This document shows positions 25,330 through 37,129 of a stretch of DNA of 64,000 nt, piece by piece. A model generated the notes under the pieces. The model saw only the letters and a list, made by a program, of their open reading frames with translations. It was not told the origin of the DNA and searched no databases. Location: assembly GCF_963259705.1 (NCBI RefSeq), contig NC_081844.1, forward strand, positions 103,194,671 through 103,258,670, in the 5' to 3' direction. Source of the DNA: Myotis daubentonii. Taxonomy: Eukaryota > Chordata > Mammalia > Chiroptera > Vespertilionidae. How positions within the stretch are numbered: the first letter of the stretch is position 1; the number at the start of each line of letters is the position of its first letter. Both the position numbers and the translations under genes were made by a program.

Positions 25330-25540
25330 GTTACAGCAGCTCACGTTTAATGAGCGCTAAGGATGCTACAGGTAAGGGCATCGCTTGAATCACTTGTCTA
25401 ATCCCCTCCACATCCTTGTCGGTAGAAATAAGAATTGTCCCCATTGAACAGATGGGGAGGCTGAGTCTTAGAAATTCTAAGTAACTTGCCCAAGATTGCA
25501 CCACTGAGGAGAAGCAGAGTGAACTGGACATCAGGAGGCC
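25330..25540 (-). mobile_element. MIR relic
   Basis: CCCCATTGAACAGATGGGGA, then GGCTGAGTCTTAGAAATTCT and AAGTAACTTGCCCAAGATTG, in minus-orientation MIR order. Confidence 0.72.
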
Positions 25541-25639
25541 TGGATTCTGTCCCTTTCTCTACCGTTAACCTGCGGTGTCCCCTGGACCAGCGTTTATCTT
25601 CCTAGGGCCTGTTTCCCCATCGTAACAACCAGACCTTTA

Positions 25640-25830
25640 CGCAGCACTTAATTGTGCAGGTCACTGGACTCAGCCATGTCATCTTGTTTCATCCTCAGAG
25701 CAACCCTGTTTTTATCTCCATTTCATAGATGACAACACTGAGGCTTAGAGACATTAAGTTACTTACCCGGGGTCACACAGCCAGGTGCCGCCTAAGCAAA
25801 GCATCCATGCCCGTAACCATACTGCTCCCT
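25640..25830 (-). mobile_element. MIR relic
   Basis: ATCTCCATTTCATAGATGAC, ACTGAGGCTTAGAGACATTA, AGTTACTTACCCGGGGTCAC, ACAGCCAGG: clear minus-orientation MIR. Confidence 0.78.
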
Positions 25831-26119
25831 GCCTTTCAACTCTGACGCTATCATTCTGCTGTTTTATCTGGCTAAAGTTAGTGTGTATTTCTCTTCCCAA
25901 ATATAGCAGCGCTACAGTGAGTTCCTGCAGCACTTCATAGATGCAGAAACTTGATTAAATACAATTAGTGAAGGGCAGGAGTGTCTTCCAAGTCAGGCCC
26001 GCCGAATTCCAGTGCCCATGTGAACCTGGATTCTGTGGAGCTGATGATACTCAGAAACCATGTTTATTGCCTCTTGACCTTGACCTCATAGAGCATTAAG
26101 GTCATGATCCCTGCTCAGT

Positions 26120-26350
26120 GGGACGTGGTGACTAACAGCAGACCTTCCGGAATCAGACAGGACAGGGCTGTAACCCCCACTCTTCCACTGACAGCTGTGT
26201 GACTCTGTGTCAGTTCCTTAACCTCCGTGAGACGGTTTTGTCATCTATAAAATGGTAATAATAAATGCATGCACCTCTGAGAATTGTTGCAGAAATTAAA
26301 TCGCACGTTGCATGCACAGCTTTTGGCACAGCGGCTGTAAAGTGAGCGTT
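26120..26350 (+). mobile_element. MIR relic
   Basis: GCTGTGTGACTCTGTGTCAG, TTCCTTAACCTCCGTGAGAC, ATCTATAAAATGGTAATAAT, and GCACAGCTTTTGGCACAGCG in MIR order. Confidence 0.8.
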
Positions 26351-27999
26351 CGTTGCTTGTTAGGAGGGGTTAGAGCGGAACTCCTACTGTCACCGACTGA
26401 GCCAGCCCAGGACAATACCCAACCTTGCAGGGACTTCTCCTCCTAGCAGGCTCCCTGCTCATTATGCGCCTTCTACCTGTGTGCTCCATTTGGCACCACC
26501 TTCTTCTGCCCTTCTTCTTTACTCCCCTTGTCCTGACCCAGCTAGAGGGCCGCCTGTCCTTCCACTAGAGAAAAAGGGAGTAGAGACAATTCACCATCAG
26601 TTTTAGAAGCAGGGGACTGAGGTGGAAGAATGTAGGTTCAGATCTTCTTAAACCTGGCTTTGAATTTGGATATCATTTAAACCTCCGACGATCATTCTAA
26701 AAGGAGGATAATAATGCCCATATTTGCAGCATGATCATTAAGATAAACAAGAGAATAGCTTTGAAGCGCCCTGGCGTGTGATAGGAAAATGGCTGTTATT
26801 TTGAGATTGGGCAGTTGGCTTGCGGTGGGCCACTGAGAAGTGATCGGAGTTCTGCACATGTTCTCCGCTCCTGTCATTTGGCGTGGTTTTGTATTCTGAA
26901 CTCTTCCCACTCCAGCTGGGGCTGGTGGGCCTCTGAGAGCATGTGACACGTGAATCACCTTGAAAAACATATGTGGCTATTTCATGTTTATTGAGTAGAG
27001 AGAGAGATGTATCCAAGGAGAGCAGCCTGCCCCTCAGGATGCGAAGTTCTTTTAGGTCAGTTTTGCCATTAAGTGTTGATGTTGGGCAAGTCTTCAGGGC
27101 TCCTCTTGCCTCGTTCTTCTCAACATGTTAGCTTTCTTCCATTCCTTCTCCATCTTCCCATCCTGTTCCCTTCCCTCCCTCTTCTCCCAAACTTCTCACT
27201 TGCGAGCCACAACTCTTCTCCCATTGGGTGATGGAAAGCATGTCTTTGTTCAGCGTAAACCTTCTTTTCTGCCATGTGGAGAAATTAACTACCCACCAGC
27301 ATCTTGGAGTTGGTTTGTGGCAGTCATAGAAGTAATACATATTCACTGTTTTGAAAATTCTACTTACTATAGAATTTCGAATTACTGGTCTTTTCCTTTT
27401 CCTCTCTTCCTATTCCTCTCTGCTCCCAGCATTAAATCTAATTTCTTCTCTCGCTCAATTTACCCAGCTCACATAATGTGCCTTTTCATTTTATGAATGA
27501 AGATAATTTGTGAATAGAAGTTACTTCCAAATATTTTCTAAGCATTTGCTTTAACGTGGTCTTGTGAGCTCCCCCCCCCCCCGCCCCTCTTTCTTTTTTT
27601 TTTCTGAAAGGAAATAAGTGTTTCCAGGGAAATAGAGCCTGGAGGAAGAAAGTATCAGATTGCCCTCTGTGCTCAGGTCTTTTATTGATAACAATTTGGG
27701 TCTCTAATTGCTGAAGTGACTGAAAATAGGACTTGCTGCTCCCTTCTTCCCCCCACCCACCCTCAAGCAGGAGGAGGGCAATTTTCTTCACATCCCTGCA
27801 CCAGAAGTTCCAGAAAGAAATGGAATAGGAAGAAAGAAAGGGGAAGAAGCAACTGAGCTCTCAAAATAGAGCTAGTCTGACAGTTGGGGAGTTTTTAGGC
27901 AAGAGAATCCCCGTGTTGCTATTTTAATTTTAAGGCTTATTCTCAAGTTTGAGTTGATTCTGGGGTACCCACCTTCCAAGGACTGACTTTGCCCTTTAT

Positions 28000-28150
28000 C
28001 CATTCATGCAGCAAACATTTACTGAATCCTTCCACCTATGCAGAGATGGGTGACCAAGATCCCTGCCCTCCAACAGATCCCATCACACACAGAGGGAAAC
28101 AGATGTGCACACAATCAGTTATAACACCAGGATAAAGAAAAACACACACA

Positions 28151-28183
<33 letters not shown>

Positions 28184-28390
28184 AAAGATGGAAGCCAAGG
28201 AAGGCTCCATAGGAAGTGAGTAGGAAGTGCAAAAGGCAGACTTCACCTGAGAGTATCAGGGAGTACTTCAGAGAGGAGGTGACATTTGAATTCTAGCTGG
28301 ACAGGTGCAAAGGAGTTTGCAGAAGGATAAGGTCAGAGAAGCACATTTTAGGGGTCAACACCAAGAACAGGGAGTAATGCCTGAGAAAGC
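28000..28390. mobile_element. Degraded ancient repeat with (CA)n
   Basis: CAGCAAACATTTACTGAATC, AAGATCCCTGCCCTCCAACA and GGAGGTGACATTTGAATTCT resemble a common old mammalian repeat family that I cannot name with certainty. A (CA)n array lies at 28142-28182. Confidence 0.5.
28142..28182 (+). repeat. (CA)n microsatellite
   Basis: About 20 CA units with one CTCA interruption. Confidence 0.93.
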
Positions 28391-31099
28391 ATAACATTGT
28401 AGGGAACCACAGATAGTCAACAATGAAGCAAAACAGATACAGGGAGCTGAGGTGTCAGTGAAGAGGGGGCTGGATGGAAGGCCAGTCCACAAAGTACCCT
28501 ATGAATGTGTGTTGGTTTTGATTCTTAAGTGATGCGAAACCTGCTGGAAATACCTGATCGAGGAGGGCATGGAACGGTCTGGCATCCCTGTGCAGGTGGA
28601 AGTGAGTAGGACAAGACTAGAGGCAAGAGAAGCCGAGGGGGCTGTTTCAAAGCCCAAAAAAACAGAGCAGATGAGCCGAGCAAGGACAGAAGCAAGGCAG
28701 GCCGAGAGGAGAGCAGAGCGGGGAGACCTTGTGCAGGCTGAGTGCTCAGGGTCAGTCATTGGCTGTACCTGGTAGAGAAGAGGGGGGCTCCAGGCAGGGT
28801 TCCATCAGCGTGATGAGACTTGCACTCTATCTTGGACACAGTGACCCGAGGCTGGCCCCTGGGAATGGGGGGAGGGGGTGGCTAAGAGAAGTGTCCCCGC
28901 TCCTACAATTCAGTGGCGTCTGTTACATCAGTGCACACCAGTTGGGCTGGATGGTGCTGGACGTTCTGCAACAATGTACCTCCTAAGCTATTTTCACACG
29001 AGCCATGAAAAAGTTGGAAGACAGTAGAACGAGATTTAATAAACTTCCCAATGTTGCCACCGAATGAGGTTTTAAGGAAAACAGGCACTGGAAGGAACAA
29101 AGGCTTAAGAAGTACCTACTTCACTTCGCTTGAAATGGCGGTTCACCTACCTGGGACTTAATTGCCCGAGAGGAAGGGGCAGACAAGGCGCAGATACCCT
29201 GGGGGAGGCTGCACAGGGCAGAGACGTCTCCTCCCGACCACTGTGTACTGGGTTCTCTGAGCATAACCATCCTTACTGGGCTTCAGGGCCAGGTTCCGGG
29301 TGGTCAGGGGTTAGAGCGTTAGGAGTAACAGTCAGCATCGGATTGGGGGGATAATGTTAAGGATATAGGTAGGCTTTCTGGTCAAATTCATAGAGTCCTC
29401 ATCTCACTCAAATACACATTCCCCACTTAGCTACAAAAGGCAGGGCTGGGGCTACCCTATGATCCCCCAAACATCTATAACGAGTGGTCAGGGTCTCCCA
29501 TTCCCCCAGAGATAAGCGAGAAAGAAGGATTCTCGAAAAGCCCTCTCTCCACAAGGCAGAGGCGCAAACCCCAATTCCTAGAGAGTCATTCCTTGTCTTC
29601 CTGCGGAGGTTAACGTTATGCGTTTCGTTGGGGAGCGGAAAGCCACTGTGCTCCTACAAGGCTTTTGTCGATCTGATCTGTCTGCCCCTCCCTACTTAGC
29701 TCTGTTTGATATGTGTTTGGGGGCAGGGGGAGTCATTTTGTCTCGTTTTCTTGAGCAGTGTTGCCTGCCCTCGGAGGGCCACTTGCTTTTCGGCAGCCTG
29801 GGTACCGATGCTGAAAGTGACGGCCACCTCCCCCCGGGGCGTGTCGATGAGTGATCCATGGTTGGGGAGGTTGGAACTTCCACCAGGCAGCTTCCCAGAC
29901 CGAAGTGCTGGCTTTTCTGAACTTCAGAAGTTGCTAAGAGACTGTGTGTGTCTTTGGACGCCGTCCAGGCTGTTCCTTCCACGCTCACAGCTTTGATGGA
30001 ATATTTCCTCTCCCCGGTCTCGTTAGACAGGTGACATGCCAAACCAAAGTTAGAGCTGTTACAAGACATTGCTGTGAGCGCCGGTTCCGTGGTTTGCCCA
30101 TTCATCTGCGGTGCTGGAAGGAAAAAAAAAGTCAAATCAAAAAAAAAAAGAAAGAAAGCTCTGTTAAATAGACATGCCAAGGAACGAGGAGAAAAAGAAA
30201 AGTTTCTTCAACTTTTATATGCTCAGAATTATGCTCACACGCACATTTTTGTTCCTTTTCTCTGTTTAAAAATTGATAACCTAGAAATAAAGTAGAGCAA
30301 GGGCCGGGGATGGTTTGTGGCACAAAGGTGGCACCTACTGGCAAGCCTGGGCGGAAATGTGAAGCGTAGATTTGTGCGTGACCTTGACCAAAGTTACAGC
30401 CTCCTGAGGAGGCTTCCTAATGATTTTCCGTGTCTGCGAGGGCAAACCCTCTTTAGATGTATAAATATTAAAAAGCGCTTCCTAGGCATGAGGGCAGGGG
30501 TTTCAGGGCTATTGTAGGACTTTTTCTGCTTGTAACTAAAAACATCTACCGACCCTGGTAAGTCACCAGCAGCGCTGTCTGCTCAGAGGAGCAAATGATT
30601 TGAAACTGACAGGGCTGCACACGCAAGGGGAGTGACCTGTGAGTAGCTGTCCTTCCCTCTGCTTTCTAGAAACATCTACCCAGCTACCCCAGGATGCCCC
30701 AGCCTTCGGGGTCTCGACATCGGCAGCCTTCCTTTGCTTCCATCTTGGGTGTCTTTGCTTTATCCTGGTGCTGTTGGTTGTACATTTTGGTTTCTATGTC
30801 TTCACTCTGTATCCCAATCTAAAGAACTAGTCCTTAAGGAAAATCATGGCTCCATCATTGATGGCGTACCTTTGAGGTTCACGAGACACACCTCGACACT
30901 GACTGCGCTGAGCAGACAAAACAGTCCCTTTTGAAGGATTATGACATTTTTCAAAAAATAAAGGCTCTCCTATATGTTCGAAGTGCTTTTTTTCTCTTTG
31001 AAGCGGACTCCAGAGGGTTATTATGCAAGGGGCACAGAGAGGGGACTCACCCATTTGATAAATGGGGGAGAAGGAGTTGAGACCTACGCCTTATAAGCG

Positions 31100-31260
31100 G
31101 TGGCCTCCAATCCTCAGAACAGCCCTTTATAGGGGGTCCCATTACCCAACACATTTTATAGATGGGAAAACTGAGGCCTAGAGATACTTCATCCAGTGCC
31201 GTGTAACCGTTCAATGGTCATATTAGGAGTCCTTTCTGACTCGAAAATCCATATTGCACC
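31100..31260 (-). mobile_element. MIR relic
   Basis: AACACATTTTATAGATGGGA, AAACTGAGGCCTAGAGATAC, GTGTAACCGTTCAATGG: minus-orientation MIR. Confidence 0.7.
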
Positions 31261-32098
31261 CCAGGCGACATAAAGGCAACCTTTGTTTGCTTGTTCATTC
31301 ATTCCATAAATACCCCTTGAGTGCCCACACATGACCAGGATGATGGGGCGCAGCGTGAGGAAGGGCAGGCCGCAGCCTGTGCTGGGAAGCCGCTGTCTGG
31401 GTCACTCAGAGCCACCACAGCCCTACTTGTTCTCTGCCCTGAGCTTTCCTTTCACCCCTGAGGGAAGGAGTTGACACATGGTGAACATCAATAGTGACTG
31501 ACCTGGTTTTGTCCCGACGCCTCTCAGAAACAGTTTTCCAGGCGTGCCAAGCCCTAGACGCGCCCCAGGTCCTCGTGCAAGAAGCCAGAGCAGGTGCTGC
31601 TGTGACTGTCCAGCCAAACTCAGCCGGGCTTTGTCTCCAGGGCCGGTTTTTTTCTGCGCCTCTTCAGTCCTCTACCTTGTGGGTTAAGTGTTGTTTCGTG
31701 CATTTGAAATCAATGCCTTCCAGGCGCGGGTAGAGCAGGGTTCGAAGACAGTGTTGGGGTGAGAGAAGACAGATTTCTGGAGCTGGTAGGAAGACTCCAT
31801 GCAATGCAGGGTTCCCAGCATGGGCCCAGTCACACCACAGCATGGATAGTGTTTCTTTATTTTTATTTTCTATCTTGATGGAGGCGGGGTAGGGGTACAG
31901 TTGTTCCAGAACAAGTTTGGAATTGCTCCTGACTTTCTGGATGGTTGGTCAGCCCTGCCACCCTGTCTGCCCAGGGCCACACTTCTGGGTATCGTGCCTG
32001 TCCAGCCTGCACTCTGTGAGCAAGGTCACAGGCGCCAACCTCCATGTCCTGCCTCTTTCCCGTCTGGTTAAACCCACCCCACTTCACTCCCCTACCCA

Positions 32099-32099
<1 letters not shown>

Positions 32100-32179
<80 letters not shown>

Positions 32180-32371
32180 ATTTCAGAGAAGGAAAAGGGA
32201 GAGAAAGAAAGGAACATCAACGATGAGAGAGAATCATTCATCAATTGCCTCTTGCACGCCCCATACTGGGGATCAAGCCCACAACCCCGGTCATGTGCCC
32301 TGACTAGGAATCGAACCGGTGACCTCTTGGTTCCTGGGTCAATGCTCAGCCACTGAGCCACACCAGCCAGG
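32100..32371 (-). mobile_element. VES-type SINE with long (TA)n tail
   Basis: Minus-strand head GCCTGGCTGGTGTGGCTCAG, B-box CACCGGTTCGATTCCTAGTC, VES body, then the tail has become a (TA)n array at 32102-32178. CTCCCCTAC (left) and CTCCCTAC (right) may be the duplicated target. Confidence 0.92.
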
Positions 32372-32500
32372 CTCCCTACTCGTCTTTAGTCGGTGGGAGA
32401 AGTTTGCTCACCCACCGCCCGGGGCCTGAGCAGCGAGGACCACGGATTAGCCCGACAGCTTTCACCCTGTCAGCAAGGGCCCTAATAGAGTTGGTAGAGA

Positions 32501-32940
32501 GGGTTCTTCCGAGGCGCCGGTCCTGACAAGGAAAGCTTCTGTAATCTCGCCTTTGTTTAGAAATATGAACTTCGGAGCCCTGCCGCCGAGAGTGTCAGCA
32601 GCCACGCTGATCCGCGGCCTTGGGCACATTCACTGGAATTGCTTTGAAATTGGATATTCAGAATTCAATAAGCATAAGCCGGCCTGATGGTACAGCTGCA
32701 GCTTCTCACCCATCCAGCTGGGGAAGCAGCCACGGTTTCCAGACCCGGGATGCACGCAGCCCGGGTGTGACGGAGAGATGGAGAGACAGGAGCGTGGGAG
32801 CTGCCAGAGAGCTCTTCCTGGCAGCCCGGCCCACCCCCGGCTCGCTGCCAGCGGCTCCCGGAGCAGGGCCTGCATTGGCACCAGGGCTCCTCTCGCCGGC
32901 CTGCCCAGGCCGGGACCGAGTGCCTGCTTCAGTCATGGCC
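32501..32940. promoter_or_regulatory. CpG-rich intronic patch, borderline CpG island
   Basis: By hand I count 26 CpG dinucleotides in 440 bp, densest at 32701-32930, with high GC. The observed/expected ratio is near the usual 0.6 threshold. No TATA box or start site is identifiable. A regulatory role is only a possibility. Confidence 0.3.
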
Positions 32941-33324
32941 AGGGTCCAGGGGGAGGGGGTGCCTCAAGGGCAAATGGATGGTGTTGGGAAAAAAACAATA
33001 AAATCACAACGCACCAGTTGTTTGGAGAGCGGCTGGACTTCCCAAATACTCCGCCGCTGATCCAGGGCCATCGGACGTGTAGGCGGGTTTAATTAAATCG
33101 TATGCAGATGTAGAGAAACACCATAATTTGCCCTTGAGCAAACGCTGCTGCTTTTGCCTGTCAAGGCGGTGGTCTGTTTCCACCCATGCCGGGAGGTCCC
33201 TCTTCCGCGTCATTGTCCATTTGCAAAGGCTATTTATTCCACCAGGGACTTTAAGAGAAGACCGTTCTCACTTCCCTGTGAGACTCAGTGCTGGTTGACC
33301 TCCCTGCTCATGATGGGTAATCTC

Positions 33325-33329
33325 TTTTT

Positions 33330-33368
<39 letters not shown>

Positions 33369-33650
33369 TTTTATTGCTTAAAGTATTACAAAGGGTATTA
33401 CATATGTATCCATTTTATCCCCCCGCCCCGGCCTTCCCGCTGCAGTTTGACAATCTGTTTGAGGCAGCTCTGCCTCTGTATCTATTATTGTTCAAAAGTT
33501 TATAATGGTCTCTATTGTCCATGAATGAGTGAGATCATGTGGTATTTTTCCTTTATTGACTGGCTTATTTCACTTAGCATAATGCTCTCCAGTTCCATCC
33601 ATCGTTGCAAATGGTAAGAGTTCCTTCCTTTTTACAGCAGCATAGTATTC
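33325..33650 (-). mobile_element. 5'-truncated LINE-1 3' end with 16-bp TSD
   Basis: Read on the minus strand: GAATACTATGCTGCTGTAAA, AAGGAAGGAACTCTTACC, GATGGATGGAACTGGAGAGC, then an L1-type 3' UTR and a TAAA-repeat tail (seen here as (TTTA)n at 33331-33371). This is the end of L1 ORF2 plus the 3' UTR. A perfect duplication CATGATGGGTAATCTC lies at 33309-33324 and 33651-33666. Confidence 0.95.
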
Positions 33651-33692
33651 CATGATGGGTAATCTCAATGCTGAATAAAAACTGACATGCTG

Positions 33693-33855
33693 CCCTAGCT
33701 GGTTATCTCAGTGGTTAGAGCATCGGCTGAGCATGGAAGGGTCGTGGTTCGATTCCCAGTCAAGGGCACCGCATACCTGGGTTGTAGGTTCTATCTCCGG
33801 CCCTGGTCGGGGATGTGTGTGGGAGGCAACTAATCGAGGCGTCTCTCTTACATCG

Positions 33856-33905
<50 letters not shown>

Positions 33906-33998
33906 TCCCCTCCCTTCCCTACTCCTCCTCACTCCCTTCTACTCTCTCTAAAAATCAATGGGAAAAATATTCTCGGATAAGGCTTAAAAAAAAAACAC
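33693..33998 (+). mobile_element. VES-related SINE with expanded (CT)n
   Basis: Head GCCCTAGCTGGTTATCTCAG, B-box GTGGTTCGATTCCCAGTCAA, body GGGAGGCAACTAATCGAGG, a (CT)n array at 33859-33905, and tail TCTCTAAAAATCAATGGG with a final A run. It starts 27 bp after the truncated L1. Confidence 0.88.
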
Positions 33999-35020
33999 CT
34001 ATGACATGCCTATAAGACATATACATGTATGGAAGGAGATATATATATATTTATAGATAGATGGGGGGGGGAGAGACCTATAAAGAGAATCCATATGTGA
34101 GAAGTGTGTCTTGTTACCCCTCAGGAACTGTACTTGGCCCACTCACACCCCAATGCATGAGTCTAGGCTCTTTGTTGGGACTGGTTTGTGTGAACCGCCT
34201 TGAGTCAGATTCCGGGAGAAATACCCGTGTTAACCTGCTGACTGTGGCACCGCTGCCACCCACCGCGCCATGCCTAAAGAGGGGTAATCGGGCCTCTGCT
34301 GGCAGGGCCATTGTTGGCAGCCCACTCCATTGGCCTGCGTTAGATTATCGCCAACCACTCAAGGGCCAGCCGTGAAATTTAATTTGGAGTTTTACAGGCA
34401 CATTCTGAATCCGAAATCTCAATAATAACTTTCCCTTTGCTCAGCCTTTTAACTGTGAAATTCAGTCGGGGAGTTTCGAAGCAGCAGGTAATGTCACAGC
34501 ACTCCGGAGGGATTTTGCCAGAATTCTACTAAAGTGCTTGCAAGTGTCATTTCCATATTTAACTAATTTCAGTTTTTAATTAGCTCCATGTGAAAAATGA
34601 GGGTTCACGCTGAGCTCCTCTGTCAGCACAGACACTGGTTTCCTTTCTAGGATCTCAGGACAATTAAGAAAAAAACAGCCGATGCTACAGTAAGTGTGAT
34701 CATGCGTGGCTCTCTCAAGCCAGCACCCCACTCACGGGCTCCCTGGCAGGGAGAAGGCGGCGCTGCCGGGCTGGGCCGCCGCACCAAACTGGGGAAGAGC
34801 AGTCCGGGAGAGGGTTCAGATGCAGACTTGTGGATCCCAGGGCCTGACTGATTTCTTGGCTACAGGTCGCGTGTTCTTGTCCCTGAGTTCTGCACGATGG
34901 CCTGAGATCAGTTTATGAAAGAAGACTGTCTGAAATCGCGAACTACAAAAATGGGATTTTTTATGGGGAAACAGCTTGTCTCGGTGCCATCTCTGTGCTC
35001 GGCTCCTATAAGGTCCGCTC

Positions 35021-35056
35021 TCCCTAGAAGGTCATCAATGTCCCTAGAAGGTCATC
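35021..35056 (+). repeat. Short tandem duplication
   Basis: TCCCTAGAAGGTCATC occurs twice, 20 bp apart. Confidence 0.85.
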
Positions 35057-36597
35057 CAGTCACAGATGAGTAAGGCCCTTGGCATCTGAAAGTAACTGTG
35101 ATGATTAAGTTCCAAAATGCAGGACAGACCTGGGAATGTGTTCATCCTACATTCGAAGTGTAAAATGTACTCTTGGGACTCACATGCAAATAGAAAACTA
35201 CATCCCCTTCCAAAAAAAATGTATTGAGAGGTCCTGTTTTGCATAAACTGAAAAATATTTGATGTGATCAGGTTTCTGAAACAATTTCGAGGAAGCCAAA
35301 CAAATGCAGGCCCTGCATATCATTTGCATAGCATCCATGCTAATGGCATTACTTGTTGAAAAGAAGATTCATTAGAAGTTTTTTAAATGTTGAACGTGGA
35401 GACGTGTTTGACATTTCTCTTTAGTAGCAATTTTTGGAAATTGGTTTGGTTGGAACATAGAATCCTTTCCTTGCCCCCCAAGGTGTGAGTGTTGGGTAAC
35501 TATTCCCCATTGATAATGGACATTAACAGATGATGTAAGAAAATAAAAACAGATGACGCCATCTTGAGAACACTGATATCTCTAACAGGAACTGAAAATT
35601 GGAATTCAAGTGGCAAAAGGAAGACTCAAGTATTGGGTCTCGGTGGCGTGATTAGGGAGCAGAGCAGAAAACAGTTGCGTTTGCTTCCATCGTCTCTTGT
35701 CTACTGACGAAGCGTGAGTTCCCAAGAGCAGACACAAACATGTGGGTCCAGCGGACCACCTCTTTGGTGTGAAATTAGAGAAGCACATGTCCTGTGGGTT
35801 AGCAGAAACCCCACCGTTTAGAGATTTGCTTGTGTGAATCATACGTGATAAAAGGGAAGCATCACAGACCACCCAGAGATTGTCTAACCTAAAATAGCTG
35901 CCACGCTGACCAGCAGTGAAGGCGTCATTAGCCACTGATGCCGAGGTGGGCTTTGCTCTCCCTATTTGGGACAGCTCCCACCTGCTTATGCTCAGGGGTG
36001 TGACGCTCCCTTCCTCAGGCCGTGATCCCCCCCCCCCCCGTGATGGGGAGCGGATCTGTGAATTGAGAAAAAACACACCTTCGGACTCGGCGTGGTCTGG
36101 TCTCCTCTCTGGGGAGGATTGTAGTGGGGAGCTTTGCTATTTCTTCGCTCGTCTCAAGGTGTGATCTCAGGTGGGCCTCTGCTGAGTCTCAGCCCGGCCC
36201 CTGCAGTCACAAGAAGCGTGTCTTGTTGTGAGGAGGTCTGACCCCCAGTTCCTTTGAGTGTTGGGGACCCCTCTCGACATGCAAAGAGCAGGCAGAAACG
36301 GTGTCCACCTAAATGCTTATCTACTGACATGGGATTAGCAATGAGCTGAGAAGCACGCGCTCTGAAGGGCGAAGTCAGAATGAGCAGTAGAGGTGGTGGA
36401 TGGTCATGGGCTGAAGCCACAGAGAGAAGTGCTGAAATGGCAGTGCTTTCAGGGAATTTTATGTGGATTCTGGGCCTGATAACTATGGTTGGAGGCCATG
36501 GTTGTGTCACAGAGCACTTTAATCTTACTCCTACCAGTCATCCTCTTATTAATGGATAAAACCAGTCTTTTCTAGGACAAGGTAAGAGAACAGACTC

Positions 36598-36815
36598 CAC
36601 AATCCACGATGCACAGCATCCAGTCCAGGTTTTTCTACTTACTAGCTCCATGAGCACAGGTAACGTCCTTCACCTCCCTGTGACTCAGTTTCCTCCTGTG
36701 AAAGGACACAGTAATAGTACCTGTCTCAGCGGGGGGAGGGGGGGTTGTAAAGATTAATTGAGATGGTTTTTGAACAGCCCTTAGCACAGTGCTCAGCAGA
36801 AGCAGGGGGTAAATA
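36598..36815 (+). mobile_element. MIR relic
   Basis: CTTCACCTCCCTGTGACTCA, GTTTCCTCCTGTGAAAGGA, GTAATAGTACCTGTCTCAGC and TTAGCACAGTGCTCAGCAGA in MIR order. Confidence 0.8.
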
Positions 36816-37109
36816 AAGATATTTTTCTATGCTAGGTTTGGCGTGCACAATAGTGAACCAGACATGCTTAGTTATTGCCCCTCCCAAATACACAGCCGCC
36901 TCCCCGGCTAGAACCAGTGCAGGCGAATCACTCAGTACGATTCAAGACTCAGTCAGCTTTCCAATTTCTACATGAGAACAGGGCATCGCATTAGGGGTGT
37001 GGAATGGGACCATCTCAGCAAAAATAAACTAATTAGCTAAAGCCACTTTTTAGAATAATCCCTCCCATGGACAGAATGGTCACATGTGCACCTGACAAGA
37101 AATTAGCTA

Positions 37110-37129
37110 CACACACACACACACACACC
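37110..37129 (+). repeat. (AC)n microsatellite
   Basis: Ten AC units. Confidence 0.9.

Noticed and set aside
32044..32226. Frames encoding long IYIYIY repeats
   Set aside because: Simple translation of the (TA)n array in a SINE tail.
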